This document shows positions 52,066 to 60,790 of a stretch of DNA of 64,000 nucleotides, piece by piece. Under the pieces are notes generated by a model. It was not told where the DNA came from. It saw nothing but the letters and a program-made list of their open reading frames with translations, and ran no database searches. Positions within the stretch are counted from its first letter, which is position 1, and each line of letters starts with the position of its first letter. Origin of the DNA: JAIEPX01 sp963725255 (GTDB lineage: Bacteria > Pseudomonadota > Gammaproteobacteria > JAIEPX01); contig CAVRXV010000004.1 of NCBI GenBank assembly GCA_963725255.1, forward strand, positions 186,001 through 250,000, written 5' to 3'. Position numbers and translations under genes: made by a program.

Positions 52066-52560
52066 TTATTTCGGGTAATTATAGATCGTTCTCAGTTCAT
52101 GTTTTTTGACTCTGCCTAAACAAAGAGAACGACCAGGATTAATAATTACGCATTTTGAAAGTGCTTCACGGCCGAGCAGCATGCGAAATCGTAAAGGATC
52201 TCGGTCAGATAATGTCAGTTGAATTTCTTGAGTTATATCACCCAATACTAATTTCGTTAAAATAACACAGCGTAATTCTTTGTGACCGCTTGAGCTCGTT
52301 ATGTAACGTTCATCGTAGATGGTTGCATGACAATTAATAACAATATTGTTATTTCCTTGAATGGGGTGAATTGAAAAATGGACCCGATTGTGCTGTTCAT
52401 GGTGAGATGTTTTTATGTCGAAGGCATGTAAAGAGGATGTTCTTGCGCCAGTATCAATTTTTGCTTTAATTGCAGGGATTCCGAGTTCAGGTAGCGAACA
52501 CCACTCGTGCCATCCAACAAGAATTCTACTTTTTTTTGATTTTTCAGATCCTTCTGACAT
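52066..52560 (-). CDS. Retropepsin-like/zinc-protease family protein (RimB-like)
   Basis: A 164-residue protein of the PF05618 family, formerly called ATP-dependent zinc protease. LVGWHEWCSLPELGIPAIKAK is typical, and the DTGA motif (D37, KIDTGARTSSLHA) marks a retropepsin-like aspartic-protease fold. In Pseudomonas the family member RimB works with RimK. Here it lies downstream of rimK with an AstE-like gene between. Proteolytic activity is inferred from the family. Confidence 0.88.
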   Translation of the reverse strand: MSEGSEKSKKSRILVGWHEWCSLPELGIPAIKAKIDTGARTSSLHAFDIKTSHHEQHNRVHFSIHPIQGNNNIVINCHATIYDERYITSSSGHKELRCVILTKLVLGDITQEIQLTLSDRDPLRFRMLLGREALSKCVIINPGRSLCLGRVKKHELRTIYNYPK

Positions 52561-52569
52561 TTTCTTTCC

Positions 52570-53622
52570 CTAAAGTGGTTGCCCATTTGCCATTTCAGTT
52601 GCATCCAAATTTGGATCGAGAGAGATTTGTCTATTTTTAATTTCTTCTTCAACGTGTTTAAGTTTTTCGAATGTGGCAATATGAAATAATGCAGCGCCAT
52701 CGTGTACAGTTGGAATATTGCTTTTTCCAATTATCATTCCTGCGTGGGGTGCAATGACATGATATTCTTCATCGCCAACAGGATTTGAAATTGTGGCGAG
52801 AATTTCGTTATCTTTTACAGTATCACCTAGCGTTTTAAATGGGCGTGTAATGCCGCTGTGAGGTGATCGAACCCAATAACTGGCTTGTCCAATGAGAGAA
52901 TGATTTTTTGATTTTTTTTCGGCAGAATGAATCATTTTTAAATCTTGCATTACATTCAATACGCCCTTAATTCCAATTTTTATAGCCGTATCGTTAAATC
53001 GAAGTGCTTCACCCGCTTCGTAAACAATAATCGGAATATTTTTTTCTTCCGCTGCAAGCCGTAGCGATCCTTGGGGCCCTTCTGAATGTAAAATTACCGG
53101 AGCGTTAAAAGCCTTCGCCATTTTTTCTGTATTTTTATCCGTGAGGTTAGCGCGAATTTGTGGGAAATTACTTCTATGTAAAGAACCTGTGTGCAAGTCT
53201 ACGATATGGGTAGATTGGTTGATCACTTCGCTCATTACTAAATGTGCTAAACGAGCAGCCAGTGAACCTGAAATCGATCCCGGAAAACTTCGATTTAAAT
53301 CGCGTCGGTCCATAAGGTAACGAGTTTGATAAAGAAATCCATAAATATTGACTATAGGTACCGCAATAAGTGTGCCAACGATAGATTTTAATTGGGGCTT
53401 TTTTAAAAGTAGTTTGATAATTTCAATGCCGTTAATTTCATCACCGTGAATTGCTGCAGCTACACAAAGCACAGGGCCAGGTTTTTCTCCGCGGATCACA
53501 TGAATAGGCATTGCAATGGGTGTGCAATCATATAATTTAGGCATATCGATCATGATAATTCGCCGATCACCTAATTCGATGGGTGTTTCATTAATGATAA
53601 TTGCGCTAGAAGATGATGTCAT
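52570..53622 (-). CDS. Succinylglutamate desuccinylase/aspartoacylase family protein
   Basis: A 350-residue zinc-dependent acylase of the AstE/AspA superfamily (PF04952/PF24827). The metal ligands are H59 and E62 in AIHGDEINGIE and the later H in THIVDLHTGS; the C-terminal half with HAGMIIGKSNIPTVHDGAAL is also typical. It sits between rimK and the RimB-like gene, two bases from the former, as in many RimK loci. Its natural substrate in this context is unknown. Confidence 0.9.
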   Translation of the reverse strand: MTSSSSAIIINETPIELGDRRIIMIDMPKLYDCTPIAMPIHVIRGEKPGPVLCVAAAIHGDEINGIEIIKLLLKKPQLKSIVGTLIAVPIVNIYGFLYQTRYLMDRRDLNRSFPGSISGSLAARLAHLVMSEVINQSTHIVDLHTGSLHRSNFPQIRANLTDKNTEKMAKAFNAPVILHSEGPQGSLRLAAEEKNIPIIVYEAGEALRFNDTAIKIGIKGVLNVMQDLKMIHSAEKKSKNHSLIGQASYWVRSPHSGITRPFKTLGDTVKDNEILATISNPVGDEEYHVIAPHAGMIIGKSNIPTVHDGAALFHIATFEKLKHVEEEIKNRQISLDPNLDATEMANGQPL

Positions 53623-53624
53623 AG

Positions 53625-54530
53625 CTAACCCTCATAACGACTATGTCGAGTGATTGGTTTAGAATGCTTTTCAATATATTCGATAATTTTATCTGCGATG
53701 TCGATGCCGGTTGTTGTTTCAATGCCTTGCAGTCCAGGAGAAGAATTTACTTCCATGACTAAAGGCCCGCGTTTTGATCGTAATAAATCCACGCCCGCCA
53801 TTTTTAATCCCATTATTTTAGCGGCTTGAATGGCGGTTTCACGTTCATGTTTTGTAATTTTAATGGTGGTAGCACTTCCACCGCGATGAATATTAGAACG
53901 AAAATCACCAGAATCTGCTTGACGTTTCATTGCAGCAACAACTTTATCGCCTACAACAAAGCAGCGAATGTCAGATGCTTTGGCTTCATGAATAAATTCT
54001 TGAACAATAATGTTTGCGCTTAAACCCATGAATGCTTGAATGACACTTTCTGCTGCATTTAATGTTTCTGCTAATACAACACCTACACCTTGGGTGCCCT
54101 CTATTAATTTAATAATGAGGGGAGCGCCGCCGACCATATCAATTAAATCGTCTACGTCACTGGGTGAATTCGCAAAACCCGTAATGGGTAATCCCACACC
54201 TTTGCGTGCCAATAATTGAAGTGAACGTAATTTGTCACGTGATCGAGTGATTGCGATTGAAGGATTAATGCTAAAGGTTCCCATGGTTTCAAATTGACGT
54301 ACGACAGCAGCCCCATAAAAAGTGCGTTTTGGACTGATGCGAGGAATAATCGCATCGTAAGGTTCAAGTACGTTGCCTTTGTAGTGAATACTGGGGTTTC
54401 GTGAAGTAATATTCATGTAACAGCGGGCATAATCGATGATAGACACTTCATGGCCGCGCGCTTTGGCGGCTTCTAAAAGTCGTCTGGTTGAGTAAAGGTC
54501 TTCGTTCCGAGATAAAATCGCTATGTCCAA
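53625..54530 (-). CDS. rimK: ATP-grasp ligase RimK
   Basis: RimK adds glutamate residues to the C-terminus of ribosomal protein S6 in E. coli. The 301-residue protein has the ATP-grasp fold: MDIAILSRNEDLYSTRRLLE start, PLIIKLIEGTQGVGVVLAE, VQEFIHEAKASDIRCFVVG, and VMEVNSSPGLQGIE with the magnesium ligands. It heads a three-gene operon with an AstE-like and a RimB-like protein, suggesting a linked modification/trimming function. Confidence 0.93.
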   Translation of the reverse strand: MDIAILSRNEDLYSTRRLLEAAKARGHEVSIIDYARCYMNITSRNPSIHYKGNVLEPYDAIIPRISPKRTFYGAAVVRQFETMGTFSINPSIAITRSRDKLRSLQLLARKGVGLPITGFANSPSDVDDLIDMVGGAPLIIKLIEGTQGVGVVLAETLNAAESVIQAFMGLSANIIVQEFIHEAKASDIRCFVVGDKVVAAMKRQADSGDFRSNIHRGGSATTIKITKHERETAIQAAKIMGLKMAGVDLLRSKRGPLVMEVNSSPGLQGIETTTGIDIADKIIEYIEKHSKPITRHSRYEG

Positions 54531-54625
54531 GGCAGTTCGTTCCTTATGATATTCATGTTAATAGTAGTTCAAATAGTGAGAGTTTTCCATTAGTATAGGT
54601 GTCATATATCTAAGGAGGATAGTTC

Positions 54626-55342
54626 ATGCGAAGGAATGTTCAAGGTTTATTTTCGGGAATCACCATAATGCTGCTGAGTTTTATGGCTCAGGCTCAAGTG
54701 AGCACAAGCTCAGATTCTGTGCCTGCAGCTTCGTCAGTTACGCCCAATACGCAGCAGATGTCTGTTTCCGCAATTTCATCGAGTGAAACTGCTACTGAGG
54801 GGGCTTCAGCTAGTGCGCCTGCTTCAGCTCCAGCTCCTGCCCTCGCTTCTGCCTCTACATCCGCTCCTGTCCCAGCGGCTGACTCATCTTCATCTGAAAA
54901 CTCAGTAACTCCTCCGCACACCCCTGTTCCAAGTCCTGCGCCAAAAATTAGTCTTCAGATTGAAGATTTAAAGCCTACTTCGGCTGCTTTAGAAACAGGC
55001 AGGATGAATTATGCGCGTTATTGTGCTGATTGCCATGGTGCCAATGGAGAAGGCAAAAAAGGGCCGAAATTGATAGGGAGTTTAATTATAACCGGACCTG
55101 TTTATGGTCACCTTAGTATCGTGTTAAACGGACATAACAAGTCTATAATGCCCACGTGGGGAATTAGTGAAATTTCTGATGGTGTGATTGCCAGCATTAT
55201 CACCTATCAGCGTAATGCATGGGGTAACAATGATAAAAAAGAATTTGGCCGACACGCGGGTGGTGTTGTGTCTGCAGAATGGGTTCATGTTTATCGAAAG
55301 ATGATGAAGAATTTGCCTGTTAAACAAGATGTTCGAACATAA
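54626..55342 (+). CDS. Cytochrome c with Ala/Ser/Pro-rich linker
   Basis: A 238-residue exported class I cytochrome c. After a signal peptide (GLFSGITIMLLSFMAQAQ) comes a long low-complexity stretch of Ala, Ser and Pro (about residues 25-105), then a single haem site CADCH near residue 136 and the axial methionine in SIMPTWGEIS-like sequence (MPTWG). AAGGAGG precedes the start. It is probably a periplasmic or membrane-tethered electron carrier; the linker may span the periplasm. Confidence 0.88.
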   Translation: MRRNVQGLFSGITIMLLSFMAQAQVSTSSDSVPAASSVTPNTQQMSVSAISSSETATEGASASAPASAPAPALASASTSAPVPAADSSSSENSVTPPHTPVPSPAPKISLQIEDLKPTSAALETGRMNYARYCADCHGANGEGKKGPKLIGSLIITGPVYGHLSIVLNGHNKSIMPTWGISEISDGVIASIITYQRNAWGNNDKKEFGRHAGGVVSAEWVHVYRKMMKNLPVKQDVRT

Positions 55343-55351
55343 CTTAGCTTG

Positions 55352-55395
55352 ACTTGGATATTGCATAAACAATTGATTTATGCAATATGCGGATT
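55352..55395. repeat. REP-like inverted repeat
   Basis: ATATTGCATAAA (55358-55369) and TTTATGCAATAT (55377-55388) form a palindrome within a complete copy of the dispersed element (ACTTGGATATTGCATAAAC on the left side). It lies between the convergent cytochrome c and first LRR genes and may end both transcripts. Confidence 0.8.
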
Positions 55396-55407
55396 AGTTG
55401 ATATTCA

Positions 55408-58332
55408 CTACTTTAATTGTACAGTATTTTGTTTTTGATTATTGCGAAGTAGTTCATAAATTCTCAGAGTTGTTTTTTCTGAAAATTTATTTGCATCATC
55501 GACACCTAGGAAAGTTATTCTAGGGTTTTCTTCAAGTAAGGTACAGAAAGCTTGGCCACATTCATCGTTTAATTTGATTCCCATAATCAAAAGAGATTGA
55601 AGAGTGGGATGATCGCGTAATGCGTTGCAGATTTCTAAGGCTCCATCGACTCCAATAGGATTGTCTCTTAGATCAAGAGATTCGAGAGTTTTGTTTTTAT
55701 TGAGTCCTGCCGCGAGACATTGAGCTCCTTCAGAAGTTAAACCGCAACCACTAATGTTCAGTTCTTTGAGTGATGAATGATTTGCGATCAAATTAGAAAA
55801 AGCTTTTGCAGCAGCCCAGCCTTTGTAATTTAGATTTTGACTGGTGACCCAGCTGAAGAGATTTTTGTTTTCTGAGCAGATGAATTTTTCTAAAATGTCG
55901 TGCCTTGATAGTGGTTCACATAATTGTACAGCGCCAATTCCAGTAATTCTATTTCTTTGTAAATGAATCTCGGTAGCTTCAGGAGTGGTCATTAAGCACA
56001 TTTCGAGAGTCCAGACAATTGAATTGTCATCAATAAATTGCTCGTTGTTTGCATCACCAATGATTTCAATTATTTTGCATACTTCAACCGCTAATGTAGA
56101 GGCACTTGTTTGCTGGCTTAATTTAGGATGTGCTAGTGATAATACAGGTGAAGATTGTACTGAATCGGTTCCTTTTTTGCGAACTGCAGAGCGATCAGAA
56201 GAAGGGGGTTCTGCTTTTCCTTCGGCGACTGTGCCTGCTCGTGCTCGAGGTACTACCGGTGAGTTTTGTGCCGAATTTTGCGCAGAGCTTAGCGTTGAAC
56301 TTTGTCCTGAACCTGTGAATTTGAAAAGTTTTGTAAAAGATTTTCTAAGGCTACCGCCTAATTGTTGTTTGCGTGGACTGTTTTCTGGAACGGGGGTGAC
56401 GGCGTCGTCGGCAGATTCGGAAGACTTTCCTGAAGCATCTGCAGCTGGTGGTTGATCTGATTGTTTGAAAAGTGAGGACAATCGTGATTTTGAGTTTCTT
56501 AAACTGGGATTTAATTGGGCTTTTGCATCTGATGATGAAGGTTCGCCACTTTCAGTTCTTTCAGGGTTCAGAGTATCGGATTGTTGTTGCGACTTAGTAT
56601 TACGTAACATATTTCTCACATTTGTGAGCGAAGTTCTAAAGCTAAACTGTAGTTGTTTTTTAGTGGTTGCTTCTGTTTGGGGGTCCTCGTCTTCGAGCAC
56701 CTCTACTTTTGGTGAGGCAGGAAGTGCTTTAAGAGATGTATTTTGAGGTGCATGTTTTAACTGAGCACTTTTCCAATTGGATTGGTTGCTGGGTAATGCA
56801 GGCGTTGCTTCCCGTCTTAAAAAATAATCTACTTGATGATTAAGTTGTTCGGTAATCCGAGCAAAAAATTGGGTCTGCCTTTGTGCATGTCTGAGCCTTT
56901 CGTCTTTGGGTATTATGTTGGATTTTTCTTTCACTAAACTCGCTTGAGCTATACTTTTGTTAATTGATTGCTCGAGTTTACGTTGTAGTGAAGCTATTTT
57001 TTCGTAATTTTTCACCCAGTTGACATGTGCGGCTTCAGTGGTTTTATTTTCATGTGTGAGTGGTTCGTAGATTTGGTCACAAACTGTTACCAGCATTTTT
57101 TGACACTCTAATAATTTCGTACAAAGTTTAGTTAGTGTATCCATTAACCGATTAATTTGATCATTGCTGATGCCATAAACCAAGAGGTCTCCACCGATAC
57201 CTGCAAGAGCTTTTGCTTCATCGCACGCTAAAAATACTTTTGCTAGTTCAATGAGTATTGCGTGCATCTCCATATAGGCTGCTAAAAGTTCAGGTTTGAT
57301 CAGTATAGGTTTGTAGATACCTGCATTATTTTCATTGCTTTTATGTTTTGAATCTTGTAGAGGATTCAAGTAGTCACCTATTTTTTGATTTTGGTTCAGG
57401 GGACGAGGAATGCACGGATTGTTACTCTTGTCTAAAAAAGGATTGGAAGATAGTTGAACTGCTCTTAGCGAAACTTTGCGAGCTTGACCTGTGGTGTTAA
57501 TCGTATCATAACTTTTTACCGCTAGGTCCCCTTTTTTCTGATGTTCTTCCAAGAAAAAGGATGAAAATTCAGGAGTGTCGACGAGTGTGCTGAGTAACCT
57601 GCCGATTTTTGTGGTGCTTATTTGTTTATAGTCAGGTTCCTGTCGACGAAAACGGGTGATATTGGGAGGAGGAGTGTTTTCGGTATCATTAAAAATATGG
57701 TACAAAAAACGGAAGCCGTTGCTTAAAATAATTTTGCTATAGTTTTGCAAGGTTTCTAGATGTTCTCGCGCATTGGTATTAGCAATTTCTCGTTTAATGG
57801 CAAGAGTCACTCTCCCTGCTAAAATATTTTTCACACGAATTAATGTACTGCGCATGGTTTTTTTGTTGTGTCTACCGGGTTTAAATGCTCCGGAGTTGAG
57901 TAAGTTATTCAGGTAATCGCAGTATCTTTTAACCATATTTAATGTGTCTTCATTGCAGGGTGCACGAGATAGTGTGTTAGTGAGCCAGGTTAATATTTGA
58001 TAACAAACTAAATTATAAGGGTCATTAGTATTGCCATTTGTACCGAATTTTCTCTTCCATCGTACAGCCATGTAGGCACATAAATGTCCAATCATTGCAT
58101 CTGATTCTGTTTGCAGTAATCCGTGTTCTTTGATATCAGCTACCCATGTTCCTTTTTTCGTATGAATTTCATCAACATTATGAGTTGATAAAGTAAAATC
58201 GTCGTTCATTTTGAGGAAATCAGGTAGTGATTCACCGGGCATTGCGTTGTGCCAACACCGATGTACGCTTCTGATTCTGTTTTTTTCATTTTCCGTATAT
58301 TCAGGTCGGTGTAGTACGTGACGTTTTAACAT
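55408..58332 (-). CDS. Leucine-rich-repeat protein, array member 1
   Basis: From ATG 58332 (GAGGA upstream) the protein has 974 residues; an in-frame start at 58371 overlaps the neighbour and lacks a ribosome binding site. The first ~550 residues form a helical module shared with the two upstream paralogues (NGFRFLYHIFNDTE, NPFLDKSNNPCIP, FLACDEAK, GGDLLVYG). A Ser/Pro/Gln-rich linker (about 540-750) contains three FRTSLTN / LRNSKSR / LRKSFTKLF-like short repeats. The C-terminal ~220 residues are ribonuclease-inhibitor-type LRRs (LKELNISGCGLTSEGAQ, LESLDLRDNPIGVDGA). No secretion signal of Sec type is present. Likely a protein-interaction effector; inference. Confidence 0.85.
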   Translation of the reverse strand: MLKRHVLHRPEYTENEKNRIRSVHRCWHNAMPGESLPDFLKMNDDFTLSTHNVDEIHTKKGTWVADIKEHGLLQTESDAMIGHLCAYMAVRWKRKFGTNGNTNDPYNLVCYQILTWLTNTLSRAPCNEDTLNMVKRYCDYLNNLLNSGAFKPGRHNKKTMRSTLIRVKNILAGRVTLAIKREIANTNAREHLETLQNYSKIILSNGFRFLYHIFNDTENTPPPNITRFRRQEPDYKQISTTKIGRLLSTLVDTPEFSSFFLEEHQKKGDLAVKSYDTINTTGQARKVSLRAVQLSSNPFLDKSNNPCIPRPLNQNQKIGDYLNPLQDSKHKSNENNAGIYKPILIKPELLAAYMEMHAILIELAKVFLACDEAKALAGIGGDLLVYGISNDQINRLMDTLTKLCTKLLECQKMLVTVCDQIYEPLTHENKTTEAAHVNWVKNYEKIASLQRKLEQSINKSIAQASLVKEKSNIIPKDERLRHAQRQTQFFARITEQLNHQVDYFLRREATPALPSNQSNWKSAQLKHAPQNTSLKALPASPKVEVLEDEDPQTEATTKKQLQFSFRTSLTNVRNMLRNTKSQQQSDTLNPERTESGEPSSSDAKAQLNPSLRNSKSRLSSLFKQSDQPPAADASGKSSESADDAVTPVPENSPRKQQLGGSLRKSFTKLFKFTGSGQSSTLSSAQNSAQNSPVVPRARAGTVAEGKAEPPSSDRSAVRKKGTDSVQSSPVLSLAHPKLSQQTSASTLAVEVCKIIEIIGDANNEQFIDDNSIVWTLEMCLMTTPEATEIHLQRNRITGIGAVQLCEPLSRHDILEKFICSENKNLFSWVTSQNLNYKGWAAAKAFSNLIANHSSLKELNISGCGLTSEGAQCLAAGLNKNKTLESLDLRDNPIGVDGALEICNALRDHPTLQSLLIMGIKLNDECGQAFCTLLEENPRITFLGVDDANKFSEKTTLRIYELLRNNQKQNTVQLK

Positions 58333-58345
58333 ATCATTGTCCTCG

Positions 58346-60778
58346 CTATTGAAATTTAGTTCCTTGAACATTATGGCTTGAATCTGTACTGCTAGATTTG
58401 TTTTTATGTGGGTTTTGTTTGTCTAATAGTAATTGGCGATTATGGTATAATTGCATGCCAATTTCATCTTTCATTTCTATAGAGAGTTTTTCATCATCCA
58501 GCATCAGGTCTGTAATTTGAGTGGACACTTTTAATAAGTCAAGAATGTGTCTAGCTCCTTTATCAGTAATATTAATATAGTTGAATCGAAGATCATAAAG
58601 GATTTTGTTGTTTTGTAATGCAACGCAGATTGCCTCGATCCCGGCGTCACCTAATGAATTGCCGCCAAGATCTAGCACTTCCAATGTTTGATTGACAGAG
58701 AGGCATGGGGCAATTAAACCAGCGCTTTTAAAATCGAGTCCGCAGCTATTTATATGGAGAACTTTGAGAGTTTTGGTTGTCTTAATAAAAGTAGAAAAAG
58801 CATTGAGTGATTCCATTTGGGTTGCAGAAAAATTGCTTAATTCTAAAAGTAAGGGATTGTTTGTTACATTTAATTTAGTGAGAGAGTTACATTCTGCTAG
58901 TGTTTCCCATAAAGGTTTGGTTCTATTAGAAGTAAGTTTATTGTTCTTTAATTGTACTTTGGTGAGGATGCGTTTTTTTGATCTTATTAATTGAACGGCG
59001 AAATTGACAAGGTTGTCTGTAAGTACGCGATTTTGGCAGCCTCTTAAGTCTAGTTTATTAATATTCTGGAAAGGCTTTGTATTTGATGTATCTGAAGTTG
59101 CTGCAGTGATTTGAGTGAAAATACTACTATTAGGTTTTACTCCCGTAGTAAACGTAGATGACCGTCCTCTAGGAATAGTGGCGAGCTGTTGAACAGAGCT
59201 TGAGGCTTCACCAGGAGATCTTTTAGAAGGAGGAGATTCAAGAAAAAATCGTTGTCCATTAGTTGAAGGTGATCTTGGAGAGACACTTGAGACGTGTTCA
59301 ACCAAAGGTTGTCTAGTTAGAAATTGAGTGACATGGCTGGTTAAAAGTTCCGCTGTTTCTGTAAAATAAAGAGTTTGCTTTTTTGCTGTTTCTAGGCGTT
59401 CATCGGGTGTGATTTTATTTGAGCTTGTTTGGATTTTGTTTGCTTCATCGATGCATGAGGACAATGCGATTTCAAGCTGATTATTGATAGAAGGTAAATT
59501 GCTTAAATTTTTAAGCCAAGCTTTAGTGGCTTTTGGTAATGATGCCACAGTTTTGGCGGTTTCTTTGGCTTCTTGTTCGCTGGTCGCCATTTTTATCCGA
59601 TTATGACAACCTGTCAAACTTTTACAAAGTTTTTTTAGGGTTTCCATTAAATCATTAATCTGCTGATTACTTTGGCCATAGACCAGTAAGTCACCACCCT
59701 TTCCTGCAGATTTGTAAGCTTCGTCGCAGGCTAAAAAAGTTTTAGCGAGTTCGATTAACAAAGCATGCATTTCCATGAAATCACTGAGTAATTTATCATC
59801 AGTTCGAAATGCTTCAAGTATTCCAGTTTTTTTAACAGAGCTTCGTGATTTCCCATTTAAATATTCACATACCCCGACAGTGTGTTTGGCGTCTTCGAAA
59901 AGAGATTGCGGTATGCATAATTGATTATCATTGTTAATGAATGGATTTATAAAGGCAGTGTCATTTTCGAGTGGAGACTTATCCTCAGAGCTTGTTGGCT
60001 CTGTCGCTGATGGGTCCTTAGTATCAAATATGTTGCAATAAGATGGCGTTGTAACGAGGCACTGTAGAACTAGCCCGCTTCTCGATTGAGTGATTTCATC
60101 TGGTAATAAACAGATGTCTGATGCCGGGGGTTTAATAGTGTCTCTTAAAGCAAAGTAGAGGAATTGAAATCCGTAATCTGAAACACGCTTTCCAAGCTTT
60201 TTTAATTCAGTTAAGTAGTCTCGAACGCAGGAGTTCTCAATTTCTCTGTTTATTATGGGTCTAATTTTATGCTGTAATATTGTTCGAACAGATGTAATAA
60301 CGCTTAGCATTGTGCGCCGAGTTTTTTCATCTTTAAAGATTTTCGCATCACCCAGTTTAATTAGATATTGGATACGATTATCCACCATGTCCAAGGTTGC
60401 TTTGTTGCATTTTGCGCCTGATAAATCTCGCGTCATCCATATTAATAACTCATAGCAGGTTAAATTCGATGGGTCATTTGGATTGCCGATATTGGCATCT
60501 ACTCTTATAGACATAAATTCAGTAATATCACTGATTAAATCTTGTACTTCGGTGGATAGAAAACCGTCTTGTAATTTGTCGTTCCAAACGCTTGCTAAAA
60601 GATCCTGTCCGGTAATTTCATGTTCTGGCATTTTATTGTTGCCCATTTTCAATTCAGGGGGTTCGTTTTTACCGCATTGGCTATCTCTAAAACAGCGATG
60701 AATTTCACCCATCATTTTAATTTCAGTTGCAGAGTACTCTGAAGATTTCCACCATTCCCTTTTAATGTACTGCCACAT
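58346..60778 (-). CDS. Leucine-rich-repeat protein, array member 2
   Basis: An 810-residue paralogue of members 1 and 3. AGGGGG lies eight bases upstream of ATG 60778. The N-terminal helical module (about 1-490) has the shared motifs YGFQFLYFALRDT, NPFINNDNQLCIP, FLACDEAY, GGDLLVYGQSNQQIN and DERLETAKKQT. A short Ser/Pro linker (about 490-560) leads to LRRs from about residue 570 (NKLDLRGCQN, LKVLHINSCGLDFKSA, LEVLDLGGNSLGDAGIEA). Its C-terminus is polar. It is 13 bases from both neighbours' likely boundaries, so the array is probably one transcript. Confidence 0.85.
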   Translation of the reverse strand: MWQYIKREWWKSSEYSATEIKMMGEIHRCFRDSQCGKNEPPELKMGNNKMPEHEITGQDLLASVWNDKLQDGFLSTEVQDLISDITEFMSIRVDANIGNPNDPSNLTCYELLIWMTRDLSGAKCNKATLDMVDNRIQYLIKLGDAKIFKDEKTRRTMLSVITSVRTILQHKIRPIINREIENSCVRDYLTELKKLGKRVSDYGFQFLYFALRDTIKPPASDICLLPDEITQSRSGLVLQCLVTTPSYCNIFDTKDPSATEPTSSEDKSPLENDTAFINPFINNDNQLCIPQSLFEDAKHTVGVCEYLNGKSRSSVKKTGILEAFRTDDKLLSDFMEMHALLIELAKTFLACDEAYKSAGKGGDLLVYGQSNQQINDLMETLKKLCKSLTGCHNRIKMATSEQEAKETAKTVASLPKATKAWLKNLSNLPSINNQLEIALSSCIDEANKIQTSSNKITPDERLETAKKQTLYFTETAELLTSHVTQFLTRQPLVEHVSSVSPRSPSTNGQRFFLESPPSKRSPGEASSSVQQLATIPRGRSSTFTTGVKPNSSIFTQITAATSDTSNTKPFQNINKLDLRGCQNRVLTDNLVNFAVQLIRSKKRILTKVQLKNNKLTSNRTKPLWETLAECNSLTKLNVTNNPLLLELSNFSATQMESLNAFSTFIKTTKTLKVLHINSCGLDFKSAGLIAPCLSVNQTLEVLDLGGNSLGDAGIEAICVALQNNKILYDLRFNYINITDKGARHILDLLKVSTQITDLMLDDEKLSIEMKDEIGMQLYHNRQLLLDKQNPHKNKSSSTDSSHNVQGTKFQ

Positions 60779-60790
60779 ATCGCTAGCCCC

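Noticed and set aside
55985..56455. Plus-strand frames opposite the LRR array, such as 55985-56455
   Set aside because: They are antisense shadows of the Ser-rich linkers; no ribosome binding sites or family features.
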